Part shown: positions 46,096 through 57,719 of the stretch, piece by piece
How positions within the stretch are numbered: the stretch's first letter is position 1
Layout of the letters: each line of letters begins with the position of its first letter
Program-made: the position numbers and the translations under genes
Assembly: GCA_947650285.1 (NCBI GenBank)
Contig: CANTFL010000144.1
Span: 496,001-560,000, forward strand
Length of the DNA stretch: 64,000 bases
From: Hyaloperonospora brassicae
Taxonomy: Eukaryota > Oomycota > Peronosporomycetes > Peronosporales > Peronosporaceae
Reading direction: 5' to 3'
Notes under the pieces: generated by a model
Told to the model about the DNA's origin: nothing
What the model saw: the letters and a program-made list of their open reading frames with translations, nothing else
Database searches by the model: none

Positions 46096-47249
46096 ACTCT
46101 CTTCGAAGCGCCGCTCGGCGCTTCCAACAGGAGTCGGTAACCCCGTGGGCGTCAAGTGCTAAAGGTCGTGCCAGAGTACGGGCCCTCCCGTTGCACCTCT
46201 GCGGCTGTGCCTGTTCACGTGTCTGTTTGACATGTCACACTTACGTGGGAATGGTAAGAAGAGCGATCGAAGCAAATCGCGGAAGCTTCTGAAGTCTCTG
46301 GAGCCGGTTCACGAGGCACAGTTCACCAGCTGGTGGATAGCGCTCACTGAACACAGCGGTACAGAGACTGCCGCGAGGAAGTGAGCAGCGACGAAGAGAC
46401 ACTACCGAAGCGCGGGAAAACAGCCCTTTCAGAGTATCCGTTCTCCATATATTACATGTAACACCATATGCGCGGACTGCTGTTTTTGAAGCAGGACGTG
46501 TCGTCGATCTCGCTAATACTGTGTATTTTTCGACATTCGTGTCACAATCGCGACGGCATCACAAGGGCGAGGAAGGGGATTGCGCCGACTCCACAGCTAC
46601 AAGCGACGCGCAAGTAGCGGACGAGAAAGTCGAGATATATGAGCACGCGGAGGTGTCAAGTGCGAGAAACGATCGAGTACCGCGTGTAGTATGCCTCGTC
46701 TTTTGTAGGTGCGACCATGCAATGTTAGCGCTCCGACCAAATATCGATGGGCTGCCAGTGTCGTGTACCGCGCTTACCAAAGGACCAGACAGCCGTAGTA
46801 ACGACTTGCGACGGTGTTTTTCCAGAAGAAGACACCATCTGGTGAGGCGGTTCAGCTCTCACTTGTTGACTCCCTCGACGTGTCGTTGTTCGAATGAATG
46901 GCTGTCCATTTTCTTGTACTCGTGCCTATTGGTGTATCCTATTCTTAGCCATAGCACGCAAGACGAAGAAGCCCTGCAGGCAAGAGATGTGGAGATTGTG
47001 GCGGGTTGCACTCGTTCATCGTAGCTTTGCGTGTGAACCGTGTCGTACGGATATGGTGGCGCTGTGTCGTGTGAGTAAGCACGAAGCATTCTTCCGTTTT
47101 CTGGGTGACGTCCACCTTCCTTGGAAGCTTAGCCCCAAGTAAACGAAGCGGCTGGTGTTTTCTCAGCCCAAGAACACAATATGGTTTGACAGCATGAGCA
47201 GTAATTGCGACACAAGCAAAGAGGTGAACGCTCGTGTTAGAACAAAGCC
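46096..47249. other. Region upstream of GH3, no clear gene
   Basis: It holds the presumed GH3 upstream regulatory region. A 167-codon plus frame (46521-47024) and several minus frames overlap one another. None has a recognisable domain, and their composition is not clearly coding. Confidence 0.4.
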
Positions 47250-47552
47250 CTAGCGTCTGAAGGGGACTACGTGACGATCTTGACGAGCAAAAGTCACGAC
47301 GACTGCGTCGCAACTGCCGCCATTCTTACCGGAAGGTATCGTGACGTGCAACGGATCAGACAGGGCCAGGTCAGACATCTTCGCGAACACGGGCATTACG
47401 CTTGATTGACCTCGGTCCGTTCGGCGCTCGTAGTGGGCGTCTTGCACATGACACCACGACTTCGATATGTACTCACGCGTGAGGTCAACACCAGCAGATG
47501 CGACAAAGCAAGCCACGAGAACACACTTTATTGACAAACACAGTGCGAACAA
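47250..47552 (-). CDS. Hypothetical small secreted protein, 100 aa
   Basis: I do not recognise this protein. It begins MFALCLSIKCVLVACFVASA, a good signal-peptide pattern with a likely cut after residue 20 or 21. It continues as an approximately 80-residue polar domain with two Cys. No RxLR or LFLAK motif is present. It could be a small secreted protein, as is common near repeats in oomycetes, but a 100-codon frame can occur by chance and its 5' end overlaps an opposing frame (47467-47898). Nothing nearby suggests its role. Confidence 0.25.
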   Translation of the reverse strand: MFALCLSIKCVLVACFVASAGVDLTREYISKSWCHVQDAHYERRTDRGQSSVMPVFAKMSDLALSDPLHVTIPSGKNGGSCDAVVVTFARQDRHVVPFRR

Positions 47553-47898
47553 AAGGCGTCGGATGGTGGGAGAAGATCAGTTTAGTAGGACAAGCAAAAG
47601 GGTGGTGTTGAATGTACGACCACTATGTTACAGGCACGCATGTCTCCTGACTGGTGTCGACGTTACGGAGAAAGGACAATACTGTGGCGTCTTTGCTGAC
47701 GCCACTCTGACCGTGTACTCCCCAACCGCCACGGATTTTCTGAGCAAATGCATCGACACAGAGTCGTTACAGCCGCCTCATGAAGGCCGTAATCATCTCC
47801 ATCGCATCGTGGACGACCATCGACGAGAGGACATGCTCATCCTTGGCAAAAAATCGATGGCAAAAATCATTGACCAGGTGTGGCGTGGTGCAAACTAG
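47467..47898 (+). CDS. Hypothetical ORF, 143 aa
   Basis: A 143-codon plus frame with a protein-like middle (GVDVTEKGQYCGVFADATLT, then a region with SPTATDFLSKCID) and a charged C-terminus. It has no signal peptide, membrane segment or domain I recognise. A second frame overlaps and extends it (47780-48079), which may mean a frameshifted older gene. It overlaps the minus-strand small ORF for 86 bp, so at most one is likely real. Confidence 0.25.
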   Translation: MYSRVRSTPADATKQATRTHFIDKHSANKRRRMVGEDQFSRTSKRVVLNVRPLCYRHACLLTGVDVTEKGQYCGVFADATLTVYSPTATDFLSKCIDTESLQPPHEGRNHLHRIVDDHRREDMLILGKKSMAKIIDQVWRGAN

Positions 47899-48110
47899 AA
47901 CCACATGTGCTCAAGCATTGGACGCTAGACGCTGGTACTGGAAACCACGCGAACCGCAAGTAGCTGATATCATCGACGACGTCCGACTCCTCACACGAAG
48001 ATCTCTGGATATGTCGAAGGATAGTGGGTGTGGTCGTAGTCATATTGAAATCGCCACTGTTTCATCAGACAATATGTAAAACCGCTCACATGTCAGGTTC
48101 TAAGCGCTAA

Positions 48111-48558
48111 TGCAACGGGGTGAGCCCGTTACATAAAAATTGATATCTTTGTATCAATTTTTGAACATATTCTATTAGATAATGTTCAATTGACACTACT
48201 CGTAAGGAGTGAGGTTGAAGGAATATTACCCCTCCCGAGGGTAATATTTCTTTGATGGGTTGCTTCACGTGATGGTTAATGTTCACGGTACATCAACCCG
48301 ATCAACCACCAATCGCTGCTGCAAGCGCACTGGGTGGTGAGCAAGAAACCCTCATAGGAGATGGAAGTTTAAATTAGTTAGCTCAAGACAAAAGATGGTT
48401 TATTAAGAAACATAACTATAATAAATGCAGTTCTACTTTTTCCCTTAGACAGAGCCTTCGAGTTCTGCCTACTTCGCTGCGCTTCCTCACACCATGTGTA
48501 CGTGACGTCGGGTGCACACAACCTTTGTTTGAATTGAAACAAGGCGTGCCCCGTTACA
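48111..48558 (+). mobile_element. LTR family A, copy 2 (solo LTR with perfect TSD)
   Basis: A 448 bp LTR from TGCAACGGGG to CCCCGTTACA. It is flanked by identical 5 bp direct repeats GCTAA (48106-48110 and 48559-48563), the duplication length of Ty3/gypsy. No internal sequence is attached, so it arose by LTR-LTR recombination. A TATA-like CTATAATAAATG lies upstream of a pyrimidine-rich segment in this orientation. It aligns in the same direction as the family C LTRs. Confidence 0.88.
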
Positions 48559-48563
48559 GCTAA

Positions 48564-49485
48564 GGTAGACGATCGGTTTGCGCTCCTTGTGTTTACAGAA
48601 AGGCATACCACAGTTGTAATGTTTCGGTTATGCCAGACGCTCCTGTCACTGTGGAAGCACAAAAGGTCTATGAGACGACCGATCGTGCTTTCCATTGGCG
48701 GAGTTGTGCCGCTTTGTCCTTCAAGTTCATTGTAGACTGACACTTCGGCGCGTTTCGACAGGTTGCGCGCTTGATTAGATTCTGAGTTGATGAAGCATAA
48801 AGGTTGGTCAAATGGTCGAGAAAGAAAAAGTTGCTTTATAAGTGAGAATATGAACTCATCGTCGTAAATTTTAAGTCGTTGAGTTCATACCATTGTGCCT
48901 CTTAATGAGGGCTCATTTTCTTCGAAAGGAAGCAGAAAACGGTCAAATCTTACTCGGACACGAGCGAAACTCCAATCAAAGCGGTGTACCTTGCAAGGCA
49001 TCGAGTATGAGACTGAATACTAATCAAGGGATGTACCCATTATGCTAGTAGACTACAACTGCAGTTTAGCAGACTCGTCGACCAGGGAATATAGGTTTTC
49101 ACCTGCCTAGTGGATATATTTAAATAGAATCGGTAAGGCTTGTGTTGCGCACTTGTTTTGCTCGTTATGTCATTGCCTTTAATGACCCTTGACCATTAAT
49201 ACACGCTGTCGTAAATGCTAGCGTTATGTTCTATACAATGGAGATACGGCACTCCGGGAGTACCATACCGCGATTGGCCACTCGTGCGAAATTCTTACAG
49301 CGTAAATGTGGAAAGACGCATCGGCGTTGGTTTGTAACGTGCCGTTCTACGCAGAATAGTATCGTTAGAAGACGATGATAAACTAAATCATCCCAAATGT
49401 TATAACTTTTAGCACACAAGGGTGCGCGTTGACTCCTCTTCCGGGTTATGTTCTCTGGCCACCCGACGTCGATTTTTGTGCTGCG
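48564..49485. other. Intergenic, no recognised feature
   Basis: About 920 bp between the solo LTR and the copia LTR. Frames are short and without motifs. Confidence 0.4.
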
Positions 49486-49659
49486 TGTTAAATATCCATT
49501 TACGAGCAGTTGAGTCTATGGAGCGCCTGTTTGGTTGATGGAGAGCCTGATCACACCTGGGAAGCGATATCACGGGCAGGAAGTACGGTAAATGGTATAG
49601 TAACAGTGTATAGGCATACTGAAACTGCATAACGTAAACAGTAGGAACAGGACCTAGCA
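49486..49659 (+). mobile_element. Ty1/copia 5' LTR (about 174 bp)
   Basis: It starts TGTTAAATATCC and ends CCTAGCA. The middle CACCTGGGAAGCGATATCA with following GGGCAGGAAGTAC recurs at 57135-57170, just after the copia coding remnants. The two therefore look like the direct LTRs of one element. A degenerate primer-binding region (GTGATAC) may follow. Confidence 0.6.
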
Positions 49660-50181
49660 AGCGTGATACTTGTTGGGTCAGTCGGCATTTGGATCGGTAA
49701 AGAAAAGAACGAAAGGAACAAAATACACGGAAGGTCCGGTGGAGGGTTCCCGTTTCAATTTTACCAGGATTATGGACCCAACAATGTGGGGTCTAATAGG
49801 CAGCGACCGAACAAGGATCGCGATAAGCGAGGAGGCGGCGTTTCCAAAGCAATGGTGGAGAAGAATGGGTTCTGCGAACGCCTCATCACCACAGCTTAAT
49901 TATCAACGTGTCAGATCGAGCTATGTCCTTTTGTCAGTTTACGCTCAAGTCATGCTCATTCCAGTATGTGACATATATGACTCCAGGGTATACTTCGGGG
50001 TCCTAAATAATGAGTAAAAAGCCTCTAGACAGATAATTTGAGTCAAAGAAGAATTTTAGAGAACCTTAAATTTCCTTATATTTGGTTGAATTCGTCACAT
50101 TATACTTATTCAGACATCATCGCCCAGAGGTTATTCGGTTGGATAGTTCGGCTATTCGTCGATTCCGAGTTACTCGATTTT
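49660..50181. other. Copia 5' internal region, unresolved
   Basis: Two overlapping plus frames (49663-49899 and 49670-50017) begin here. By position they would be leader or gag, but I find no gag motif. Confidence 0.3.
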
Positions 50182-50253
50182 TGTCCCCGGGGGGCACGAA
50201 CCGACAATCAGAGTCATTACCGTTAGCGTACTAAACCACTACACCAGAAGACC
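50182..50253 (-). pseudogene. tRNA-Gln(CTG)-like sequence, probable pseudogene or SINE head
   Basis: On the minus strand about 72 nt fold as a tRNA. A-box-like TGGTGTAGTGGTTTAGTACG is followed by an anticodon loop CTCTGAT (anticodon CTG) and a B-box-like GGTTCGTGCC. The acceptor stem pairs five or six of seven positions, including two G-T wobbles. The T stem has two mismatches, and the B box lacks the usual A after TTCG. I therefore regard it as decayed. It may derive from a tRNA gene or be the tRNA head of a SINE. Confidence 0.5.
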
Positions 50254-50389
50254 ACCCTTTCCTTTAATTTGGTATGTAGGCATTTCACAATAATACAGGT
50301 GAGGAAAAAATACGTGCTTCTAGCAGCTCAAATTTCACTGTATAATCGAATAAGCCAGGTGTTACATATATCTGGCACAAGATTAGGTC

Positions 50390-50720
50390 CATGATAATAT
50401 TAAAGTCCTAGCTAGCTATATATCAAAGTTTATACCATACCAAGTAAATATCGAAAAATTATACCTTCAGAGGGAATATCAAGTCCCTATCCACATACGT
50501 CATTAAAGAACTTCATATCAAGCGACGTTACCACCAAACGCTGCGAGACGCGCGTAATGAACGGTAATTGTATGTCTACATTTGAGGTTTGTAGTTTTGC
50601 GCAGTTTGAGCAAGATGAAAGGACAACCCTGAAGGGAAATTAGTAAAGTTATATATATGCATACCGTTATCCTTTTTCCTTCCACGATACGTGTCGATAC
50701 GAAAGATAATTGTTTTCGTC
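50390..50720 (+). mobile_element. LTR family A/C-like fragment
   Basis: CCACCAAACGCTGCGAGACG and the sequence leading to it match the 'accaccaatcgctgc...' block of family A and the 'gccagacgcgcgcaat' block of family C. A TATATATATGCATA stretch follows at the right distance for the LTR promoter. It is strongly decayed, without defined ends, and nested in the copia element. Confidence 0.4.
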
Positions 50721-50999
50721 AATGTACAGTATATGTGAGAATTCGAGGCAATTGCTATCGTAAAGAGCTGATTTGATACACGTCCCATATGTCGGATCAA
50801 ATATGACTTTGTGGAACCTCAGCAAAGTACCTATATAGGTGCTAGTACGATCTAACAAGTCATAAACCAGTATGTTAACGAAAATCTTGTGCACAATGTT
50901 CTTCTTGTTGTCGTTTCTTTGTCTCCAAATTGGTATTCCATTAGAACAGAATGCTAGAAAGCAATAAACGCTATACATTGAAGAATGGCTGAGTCATTG

Positions 51000-51900
51000 G
51001 ACAGACGGAGAGAAGGCGGTCGGGTTGACCCCTGGTGACCCAAGCGTCGACAGCAAGAAGGTAATTCTTCCGGAGATGGTCATCATGGTGGAGCAGCACG
51101 CCAAGCCACCATTAGAAAGGATAAAACGTAGGCACATATTTACCTTTCCCGAATGATGAGACTTAAGTTTGGATCCAGAAACCCACCGACCGAAAGAGAG
51201 CACTGTATTCTAGCAGAGACCGCTTCACAAGAGATGGGGGCGATATACTCGAAATCCATGGATGTGGATGACTCAAAGGACATCTTTTGGACGAAGTCAC
51301 GAGAGCACGACGCAAGCTTCCGGACGCGGAGAAATACACTGAGACAGGATCAATAGAAACACTATGCAGAATACGCGGTCTTGGTGGGTTCACTTCGCGT
51401 AGCGGCAGACGCCACACACAGCTGTAGACTGAGCACCACGTAGCATATCCGAGGTTACAAGAAGGGATTCAACGATAAGATGATCTTCCGAGGCATCAAG
51501 TTTAGGTAATGTACTCCATGCAGAGAAACCGCGCAGGAAATGGCGCATCGCAGGCGAGGCTGCCTTCAGAACGAGACGAACTAGTCTGGCGGCACGAAAA
51601 GCAACTCCAATCCGTGAGAGATATAGATATCTACTCTATCTCTCACGATCTGGAGTTTCTCTTCGTAGAGTGAGTATCGCAAGGCATAAGAAGGATGTGC
51701 TGCACGAACAAGAAGCCCGACGCCGCAGAGAACATGTACAGGAGATGAAGGTAGAAGATTTAACGAGTTACAGCGCAAGCGAGAGGCGGCGCTGAGTGAG
51801 GAAGCCCGCCGGTACAGCAAGATATCTCTGACGCTGGAAAAGCGTGGTAACAGGTTCAAACAACAACAAAGAAATGTAGATAAGGGTGCGTGAAGCAGAG
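51000..51900 (+). pseudogene. Retroelement-like coding remnant, unidentified
   Basis: A plus-strand frame from about 51002 reads TDGEKAVGLTPGDPSVDSKK, then VILPEMVIMVEQHAKPPLER. Adjacent frames continue with SRNPPTEREHCILAETASQE (near 51176), TGSIETLCRIRGLGGFTSRS (near 51340) and a charged coiled-coil-like tail with REHVQEM (near 51730). The pieces form a coherent but frameshifted protein, which I believe is an oomycete retroelement gag or ORF1-type protein. I cannot name the domain. Confidence 0.4.
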
Positions 51901-54099
51901 GTGTCCGGCAATGCGAGCGGTAGATCGGTAGCTGATGCGTACAAAAGCGCTCGGGAGCTTTAAAGCAGCTGTTTCATTGTCGTCAAATGGTGTCTTGTGG
52001 GCGAGCGCCAATATTAATGGAATCGAGAGATCAAGCGGCGGAGGAGGGAGCTGTGCGCGATTGCACAAGGCGAAATTAACTTTCTGACGCTGCAGATCTG
52101 TGCTCAATTAAGTGGTAAGCATCAGATAAGCTAACTCGACGGAGCGCTAAGTTCGCTATCGGCTGACTCAGTACTAGGCGTATACGACATAGATACCGAC
52201 ACGGAGATGTGGGCGTTCTTTGATGGGAAAAAGAACAGCGAAGCAAGTGTTAATGGACTGCAGTTCAGCAGTTCATTAACACGAGTATCGCATATGACAA
52301 GTTGCAGAGTTCAGCATTTAGGTCTGAAATAAACATTGAAGGTTATATAGCTTTCGTGTTTAAACAACGTTAGCGCCATGTGACACTTAGTGCAATGGAT
52401 GGTGGTTATCAGACGAAATGGTGAACCATGAACAGACTGCCAAGACGAACCGATTTCAGATGTTGAAAAATCAAGTTGAGCTGGCGTTGGACCATGTGGA
52501 CGCTCCGAGACGCGATCTGCATTCTCGACGGTGCACAGCGTGCAGACGTCGTGGCTGCATGTCAGGGTGGATCGTCCAGCAAGGCTGAGTACAGGCAAAC
52601 AACGAGTAGTGAGTAGTCACGAAAGAGTGAAGATACTCAGGAAACCAAGAAGATGCTTCATCGGTGCTGATGCTGGGCATCTGCGAAAAAAGAAGGTGGG
52701 ACAGGCAATCGCCAACGATCAGTTAGCAGTACTCGAACGAAGTATCAACCTAAGAAAAGCAAAGCAGCTTTTCGCTCTTATGTAGCATGAATCAAGTGGA
52801 GTTTCAAAGAAGATCGCATCGTCTTGGGCCGGGAAGAATCCCGTCTAGAACAGGTGCAAGCGGTGAGGGAGACAAATTGACTGAATGTTTATCGCCGGAC
52901 CAGGAAGCTCAAATGGTGGGTGCTAAATAGGACAAGCAACCGCCTGCATGGTATTGGTATAGTGTTAGGAACACGCTCGTCTCGTGTAATTGATCGTTCT
53001 TCCAACAGTACAAAAGAGTTCGATCGCACGAAACGACGAATCACTAGTAACATTGCCTACGCACTATCTACACAGCCAAAAGAATATGGACCGTAGATAG
53101 CTTAAGATAAGAGTAGGCGCATACGTTGGTAAAAGTAGGATGAACGATGCCATCTATGCCAATGGGGCTTAGTTATATTCACAGTATCCTTTCCAGATCA
53201 TGCAAGCGATCCGGGCTATATGTCGGCTCAGAGAAAGGAGTATCTAAATCTAGCGGAATCTTTGTTCGCCAACCACTGTGAAGTTAAACGACGAGGGCAT
53301 GACGTGCTTGGTATGGCTCAATCGGGCCCCTGCACTGCTGGAAGCAAAGAATACTAGCTTATTTATGTAAACTGAAAGCGTGAGATGATCTGCAAAATAG
53401 CACGAATGCCTTGGGCATGTGGGACAAAGCTATTTGGAGCTCATGGATAACCACAGCCTTGTGTAGGACATGATGCTACAATGCACCTTTTGAAAGTTTG
53501 AAGGTTGCTCTTTGATAATAATTTTTGCAGGAACTTACGTTTTGTGAAGTACAAAGGTCGCGTATGTCAAACGAACGCATGACAGGCGACATACATGGCT
53601 TCATGAAACGAGATAAGCTCGGTCGTTCATTCAACCTTCCTCACCACCACCGAGAATACTTGGGGGAGTAGTTATTATGCGCACAGTGCATCAACCTGCG
53701 AGGCTTAGCTTGTGTACATTCTCTTTCCCAACTGCTAACGCAATATACACTCTGGCCTCCAATCCTGCCGTGCTTCTGAAGTCAACTTCTTACATCACCT
53801 TTTTATATCACTTGTCCTTTCGCGAAACAAAAACGGAGATTCGACAGGAAGTCTCGACGACAGATTGTGAAAGAGCCGAATTACGAATTTGTTATGCAGC
53901 CATGTTGTTTCCGCCAAGAAACAACAACGATAAAGGTTTTCTGCCGGGCTGATGATTCTGGATGGACCAGTAGATTGTGGCAATGCTCTCCTTGAAGACC
54001 AAAGAAGTGCGGCAATAGACCCGCTGACACGACGAATAAAGGAGTGGAATGAACGTCAAGTTACCGGAATGTAACGACATGTATTAGACAATGAACTTG
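51901..54099. other. Decayed copia interior, unresolved
   Basis: Only scattered short frames are visible. By position this should be copia gag, protease and the start of integrase. The frames at 52531 and 53677 (84 and 91 codons) show no clear motif. Confidence 0.35.
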
Positions 54100-54600
54100 A
54101 TTTGGCAAATGACGAAATGCAGAAGTGGTACCAGTGTACAGTTTTTGTGCATCGTCCCGTTCCACCAAACACTTCTCGACTAAATTTGTGCAAGAGAAAT
54201 CACCACCGAAGCATTCATAAGATGCGAAGTTCAATACTTCAGTCTGGTTTTCTGAAGTCATTTCGGGTGGATCCGATGAAGACTGCTGTGTACTTGGAGA
54301 ATCGCACACATTCAAAGGATTATAAAAAGACCCTATACAGGTGTGTTTGTAATAATCAATTGGATGTGCATCATCTGAGGGGATTTCGTGCAACGGCTAA
54401 ACATACATGTGCATGTATCGTCTCATGAAAGAGCATTTGATCGGAACCGTGTATTGGCTACGTGCGCGAGTACCGCGATGACTCTGCTGGATGGAAGATA
54501 TACATACCTTATATTACGCACGACCCGATTTTTCGAGGACGCTGGAGCAGACGAGGGCGCATTGATAAAAGACTGGTTCATTGTGGAGTCAACTCTATGC
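54100..54600 (+). pseudogene. Ty1/copia integrase remnant
   Basis: Plus-strand frame 54102-54428 begins with a possible gag-pre-integrase zinc region (SGFLKSFRVDPMKTA). It then reads VYLENRTHSKDYKKTLYRCV and NNQLDVHHLRGFRA, matching the diagnostic copia run 'YL-NR-PSKAL--KTPYE--F--KPDVSHLRVFG'. From 54462 the next frame continues with EYRDDSAGWKIYIP, the 'GYS--SKAYRLY' equivalent after integrase. The catalytic core between these is missing or unreadable. Confidence 0.72.
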
Positions 54601-55772
54601 GCTGCCGATTGAAATTAATTATTAGGCGATATATGTATTTATGATAGGGATCGTGATTTAAAATTCGTGTGCGACACCTATCATTTGGATGGTTTCGAAT
54701 AAAGCTCATGCTTGATGAAGAAACTAGCGAGCTGAACATTGATATCAGCGTACCTGATCAAGTTGAATAAATGGGTAGCGACGATGTATACGACGGCAAC
54801 GAAGAGGTGACTAGTACAACAGGCAGACCTCCGGTATAGCAAATGCTTGAAATATTACGACTACTTGGAGATGAGAAAAGACAAAATGGAAGTTTCTATG
54901 CTGAGGAGGGATCGACGACATCTATCTTTGGTCGATCCGTCGTAGATGAAACTATAAGGCCTCGTACGAACAGGTTTTGATTGCTCAAATCAAGAATCCA
55001 TTTACTACGCAACTGCAGAAGCTACATGTATTGATTCAAGTGTACCTGAATAAGAGGAACTCGACGCGAAAGGAATACATCCACGGACGAAGACTAAGGT
55101 TTATCTGATCAGGATACAGCGAAAGAGGACGATCGTTTAACGACCTGGAATGAATCATGAAGTTGCGCTTCTAGACCATGATTTTGTGACAATTATAGTT
55201 GAATGAGATAAAAGTTATGGGACCCTGAAGATAACCTTTTTGCAGCGCTAGAAAGCTCTAGAATTAATATTGTATCAACCAACATTTGTTGGTCTAAGTC
55301 AGGCGCAACGGTAGATTCTGAACAACTCATTATAGGGCGGTAGCATGCTTGAGCAGAAGCTGACATCCTAATTATTTAAAACGATTCAAACGCGTACATC
55401 GCGGACCAACAGATCGCGCTGAAGGAGGGAAGAACAAGATGCGCAAGAAAGTATCCTAATATATTGACGATTGTTGCAAAACTGCCTCTGTAAAGCTGTA
55501 ATAGAAAGTAGAAATAGGGGTGTTACGGCAAGCAAATGGCAGGAGATTGAGGTAGAGATACGTCGAGAGTTCTAAGAACGCGATGAATGACCGATGCCAA
55601 GAGAGTGATTCGAACTGATGGACGCGGGAATGTGAGCAATGAATAGTAAGATTGTGTTCGTATTGCTTAGATTTCGAAGAATCAAGTACCATAGAACATA
55701 AAGCTAATTCATGAGGATTATGTGCTGATTGAACGTAGAAATTGACTCAGGTGACCATAGTTATCGGTTCTG
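54601..55772. other. Linker between copia integrase and RT, unresolved
   Basis: Acidic, low-information sequence with many stops. No domain is recognised. Confidence 0.35.
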
Positions 55773-56575
55773 TTGCAGGTTAGTGCATCTAAAAATGAAG
55801 AGATGCCAGAGGTCGACTATCATAGAGCCTTCTCACCAGTAGCCAGGATGGCTACCTTTCGACTACTTACTGTATATGGTGACGACAATATCACTTCATC
55901 TCTATTCTTGTCTATTCTCGACGGCATAACCAAGTGCAGACGTGAATATAAAGCAGTATGTAAGCAAATATATATATCTTCCTGTTTAGTCCTGAGTAGC
56001 TATGAATAGTACACAAGACATTTTTGACGACCTTTACCAGTCCCGAGGGGAATGTAATCAGGAGCTCGATACGAATCTGCAGCAGATTGGGTGCAAAGCA
56101 TCACGAGCTATACTATGTTTTCCTAGAGACGGGAATCTAAGTTTTCTCTTGTAAGTCTACCTTGATGACGTGAATGAAGCAAAGTACCATGATTAAAACA
56201 CGAAGCCCTTTGCAAAAAGGTCATCTCGAAGTACGATCCGCGTGATTTTGGTGAGCTAAGACGATACCTGGTTGTTAAAGTCGAACAAGAGGTAACATTA
56301 AACACCAGACAAAGTACTAGAGCGATGTGCTAGAAAGCATCGGAATGGTGCACGCTCATGCAAGGCCCATACCAATACAAGTCAATCCACGATTCATTTC
56401 ATGGTATAATCTCCAGAAAGGCCCATTTAAGTTTGACTATCGCGCTGCTGTCGGTACTTTGTTCTACTTGATCACAAGCACGAGACCATATACATGTTTT
56501 CCATTATCAGATTTTGTAGCAGAACTAGCCGGAAGAAATATGGTGCATTGGAAAACACTCTGTGATACCTAATTG
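55773..56575 (+). pseudogene. Ty1/copia reverse transcriptase remnant
   Basis: EVDYHRAFSPVARMATFRLL (55809-55868) is the copia RT start ('F--TFAPVVRM-TFRLLLA'). The strand then reads VYLDDV, an intact Y-L-D-D catalytic box at 56158-56169. VLESIGMVHAHARPIPI at 56326 and FKFDYRAAVGTLFYLITSTR near 56430-56490 match the '-VLERFGM--A----P' and 'YR-AVGSLMYL--GTRPD' blocks. Stops and frame changes lie between these, so it is inactive although the catalytic box survives. Confidence 0.85.
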
Positions 56576-56599
56576 AAACCAGCACGGAAGTAATAATGT

Positions 56600-56960
56600 A
56601 CGAACACACATAGATGCACAAAAAGCATGGTGTGTTCATCGTCACTGTGTCTTTTAGGTTGACGATCTTTCAAAGAGGTGTCTTGTGACGATTTTTCGGC
56701 TGGTGGAGCTAAACCTATGGGCCGCGCACAAATAAAGACAGTGGCAAGTTCCGCAGCCGTTTGGTTAAACTATCGATAGACAACTAAGATGCACTAGTGA
56801 TGAGCACGAATCCTTATATTAGCAATCGAACCGTTACCATCAAGATGAGTGACACTTCATCGGAGGTCTTAAAAAAAGGGTAAGCTGGTGTGAAGCAATA
56901 CTGAATTCGAAATCGATCCTGCAGACATGTTGCAGAAGTTATTGCCTCAAAAAGATTAAA
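56600..56960 (+). pseudogene. Ty1/copia RNase H remnant
   Basis: Degenerate traces follow RT, including TVASSSAAVWLNY (about 56739-56777, for 'TVALSSTEAEY-A') and ADMLQKLLPQKD (about 56923-56958, for 'ADMLTKALP--KF'). The latter normally closes copia pol just before the 3' LTR, consistent with the LTR about 100 bp further on. Confidence 0.55.
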
Positions 56961-57056
56961 ACTTTGACGCTCGCGTGCTGCAGAAATGGCGACAACATAT
57001 CGACTGAATCCAGCATCTATGAATGCATTGCATTAGTGGGTGGCGTTTTGGCATCC

Positions 57057-57240
57057 TGTTGAACTTTATTTTGTTCCATGAAGCATCTGTTTAGCCTACT
57101 TTCCACCAATTGTTTTGACGGTGAGCGTAGTCGCACCTGGAAAGCGATATCGCGGGCAGGAAGTACTGAGAAGGTATATCTAGAAATTCTGTGATTTATA
57201 TGGATACATGGACAGCAATAAACGGTACAAATAGGACACC
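57057..57240 (+). mobile_element. Ty1/copia 3' LTR
   Basis: It starts TGTTGAACTTT and ends near GACACCTAGC. The block CACCTGGAAAGCGATATCG with GGGCAGGAAGTAC matches the LTR at 49486-49659. The partial purine-rich GTGGGTGGCG ahead may be the eroded polypurine tract. Confidence 0.58.
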
Positions 57241-57719
57241 TAGCTACGTCCAGAAAAATAACCCTACCCGATGAACGATCATATCAATTATAAATTGTCT
57301 CAATTGCCACCACAAACATCGAAAAATTGCGTGCAGTACATCAAGAACCTCGTGTGACTGCTCGCTGAGTCAATTGTCAATTTAACCATCTAGAAATATG
57401 GTAGATCTAAGGAAAAAAATGCCCCACGTCCTAGTATACTCAAGTGAATCAGGACAAAAAATGATTTAATCGCGTTGTCGTTCAATTAACTGACAAAAAA
57501 CTTCGACGTTTACGCTTAAAGAAATATCGCACGTTTCCTTCCTGACACATGCCTGCAGACGAAGAAGTCTGCAGACGTTGAAGCCATCAACAAAAACTTC
57601 ACAGATATATAGATTCTTTGGGGTCTATTGATATGATTAAGCGTTTTACAGTGTCCAACCTGATAAGCAGGAAGAAAAATGCGATCCCAGAAGTAAAACA
57701 ACATCACTAGCAACCGCAG
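57241..57719. other. Intergenic, no recognised feature
   Basis: No sustained frame or repeat. The stretch near 57545-57590 has a small internal duplication (GCAGACGAAGAAGTCTGCAGACG). Confidence 0.35.

Noticed and set aside
46521..47024. 167-codon plus frame upstream of GH3
   Set aside because: Several overlapping frames of similar length exist on both strands there, and none shows a domain, signal or consistent composition. Left as unsupported.
50182..50253. Functional tRNA-Gln gene
   Set aside because: The T stem has two mismatches, the B box is altered and the outer acceptor pair is lost. More consistent with a relic.
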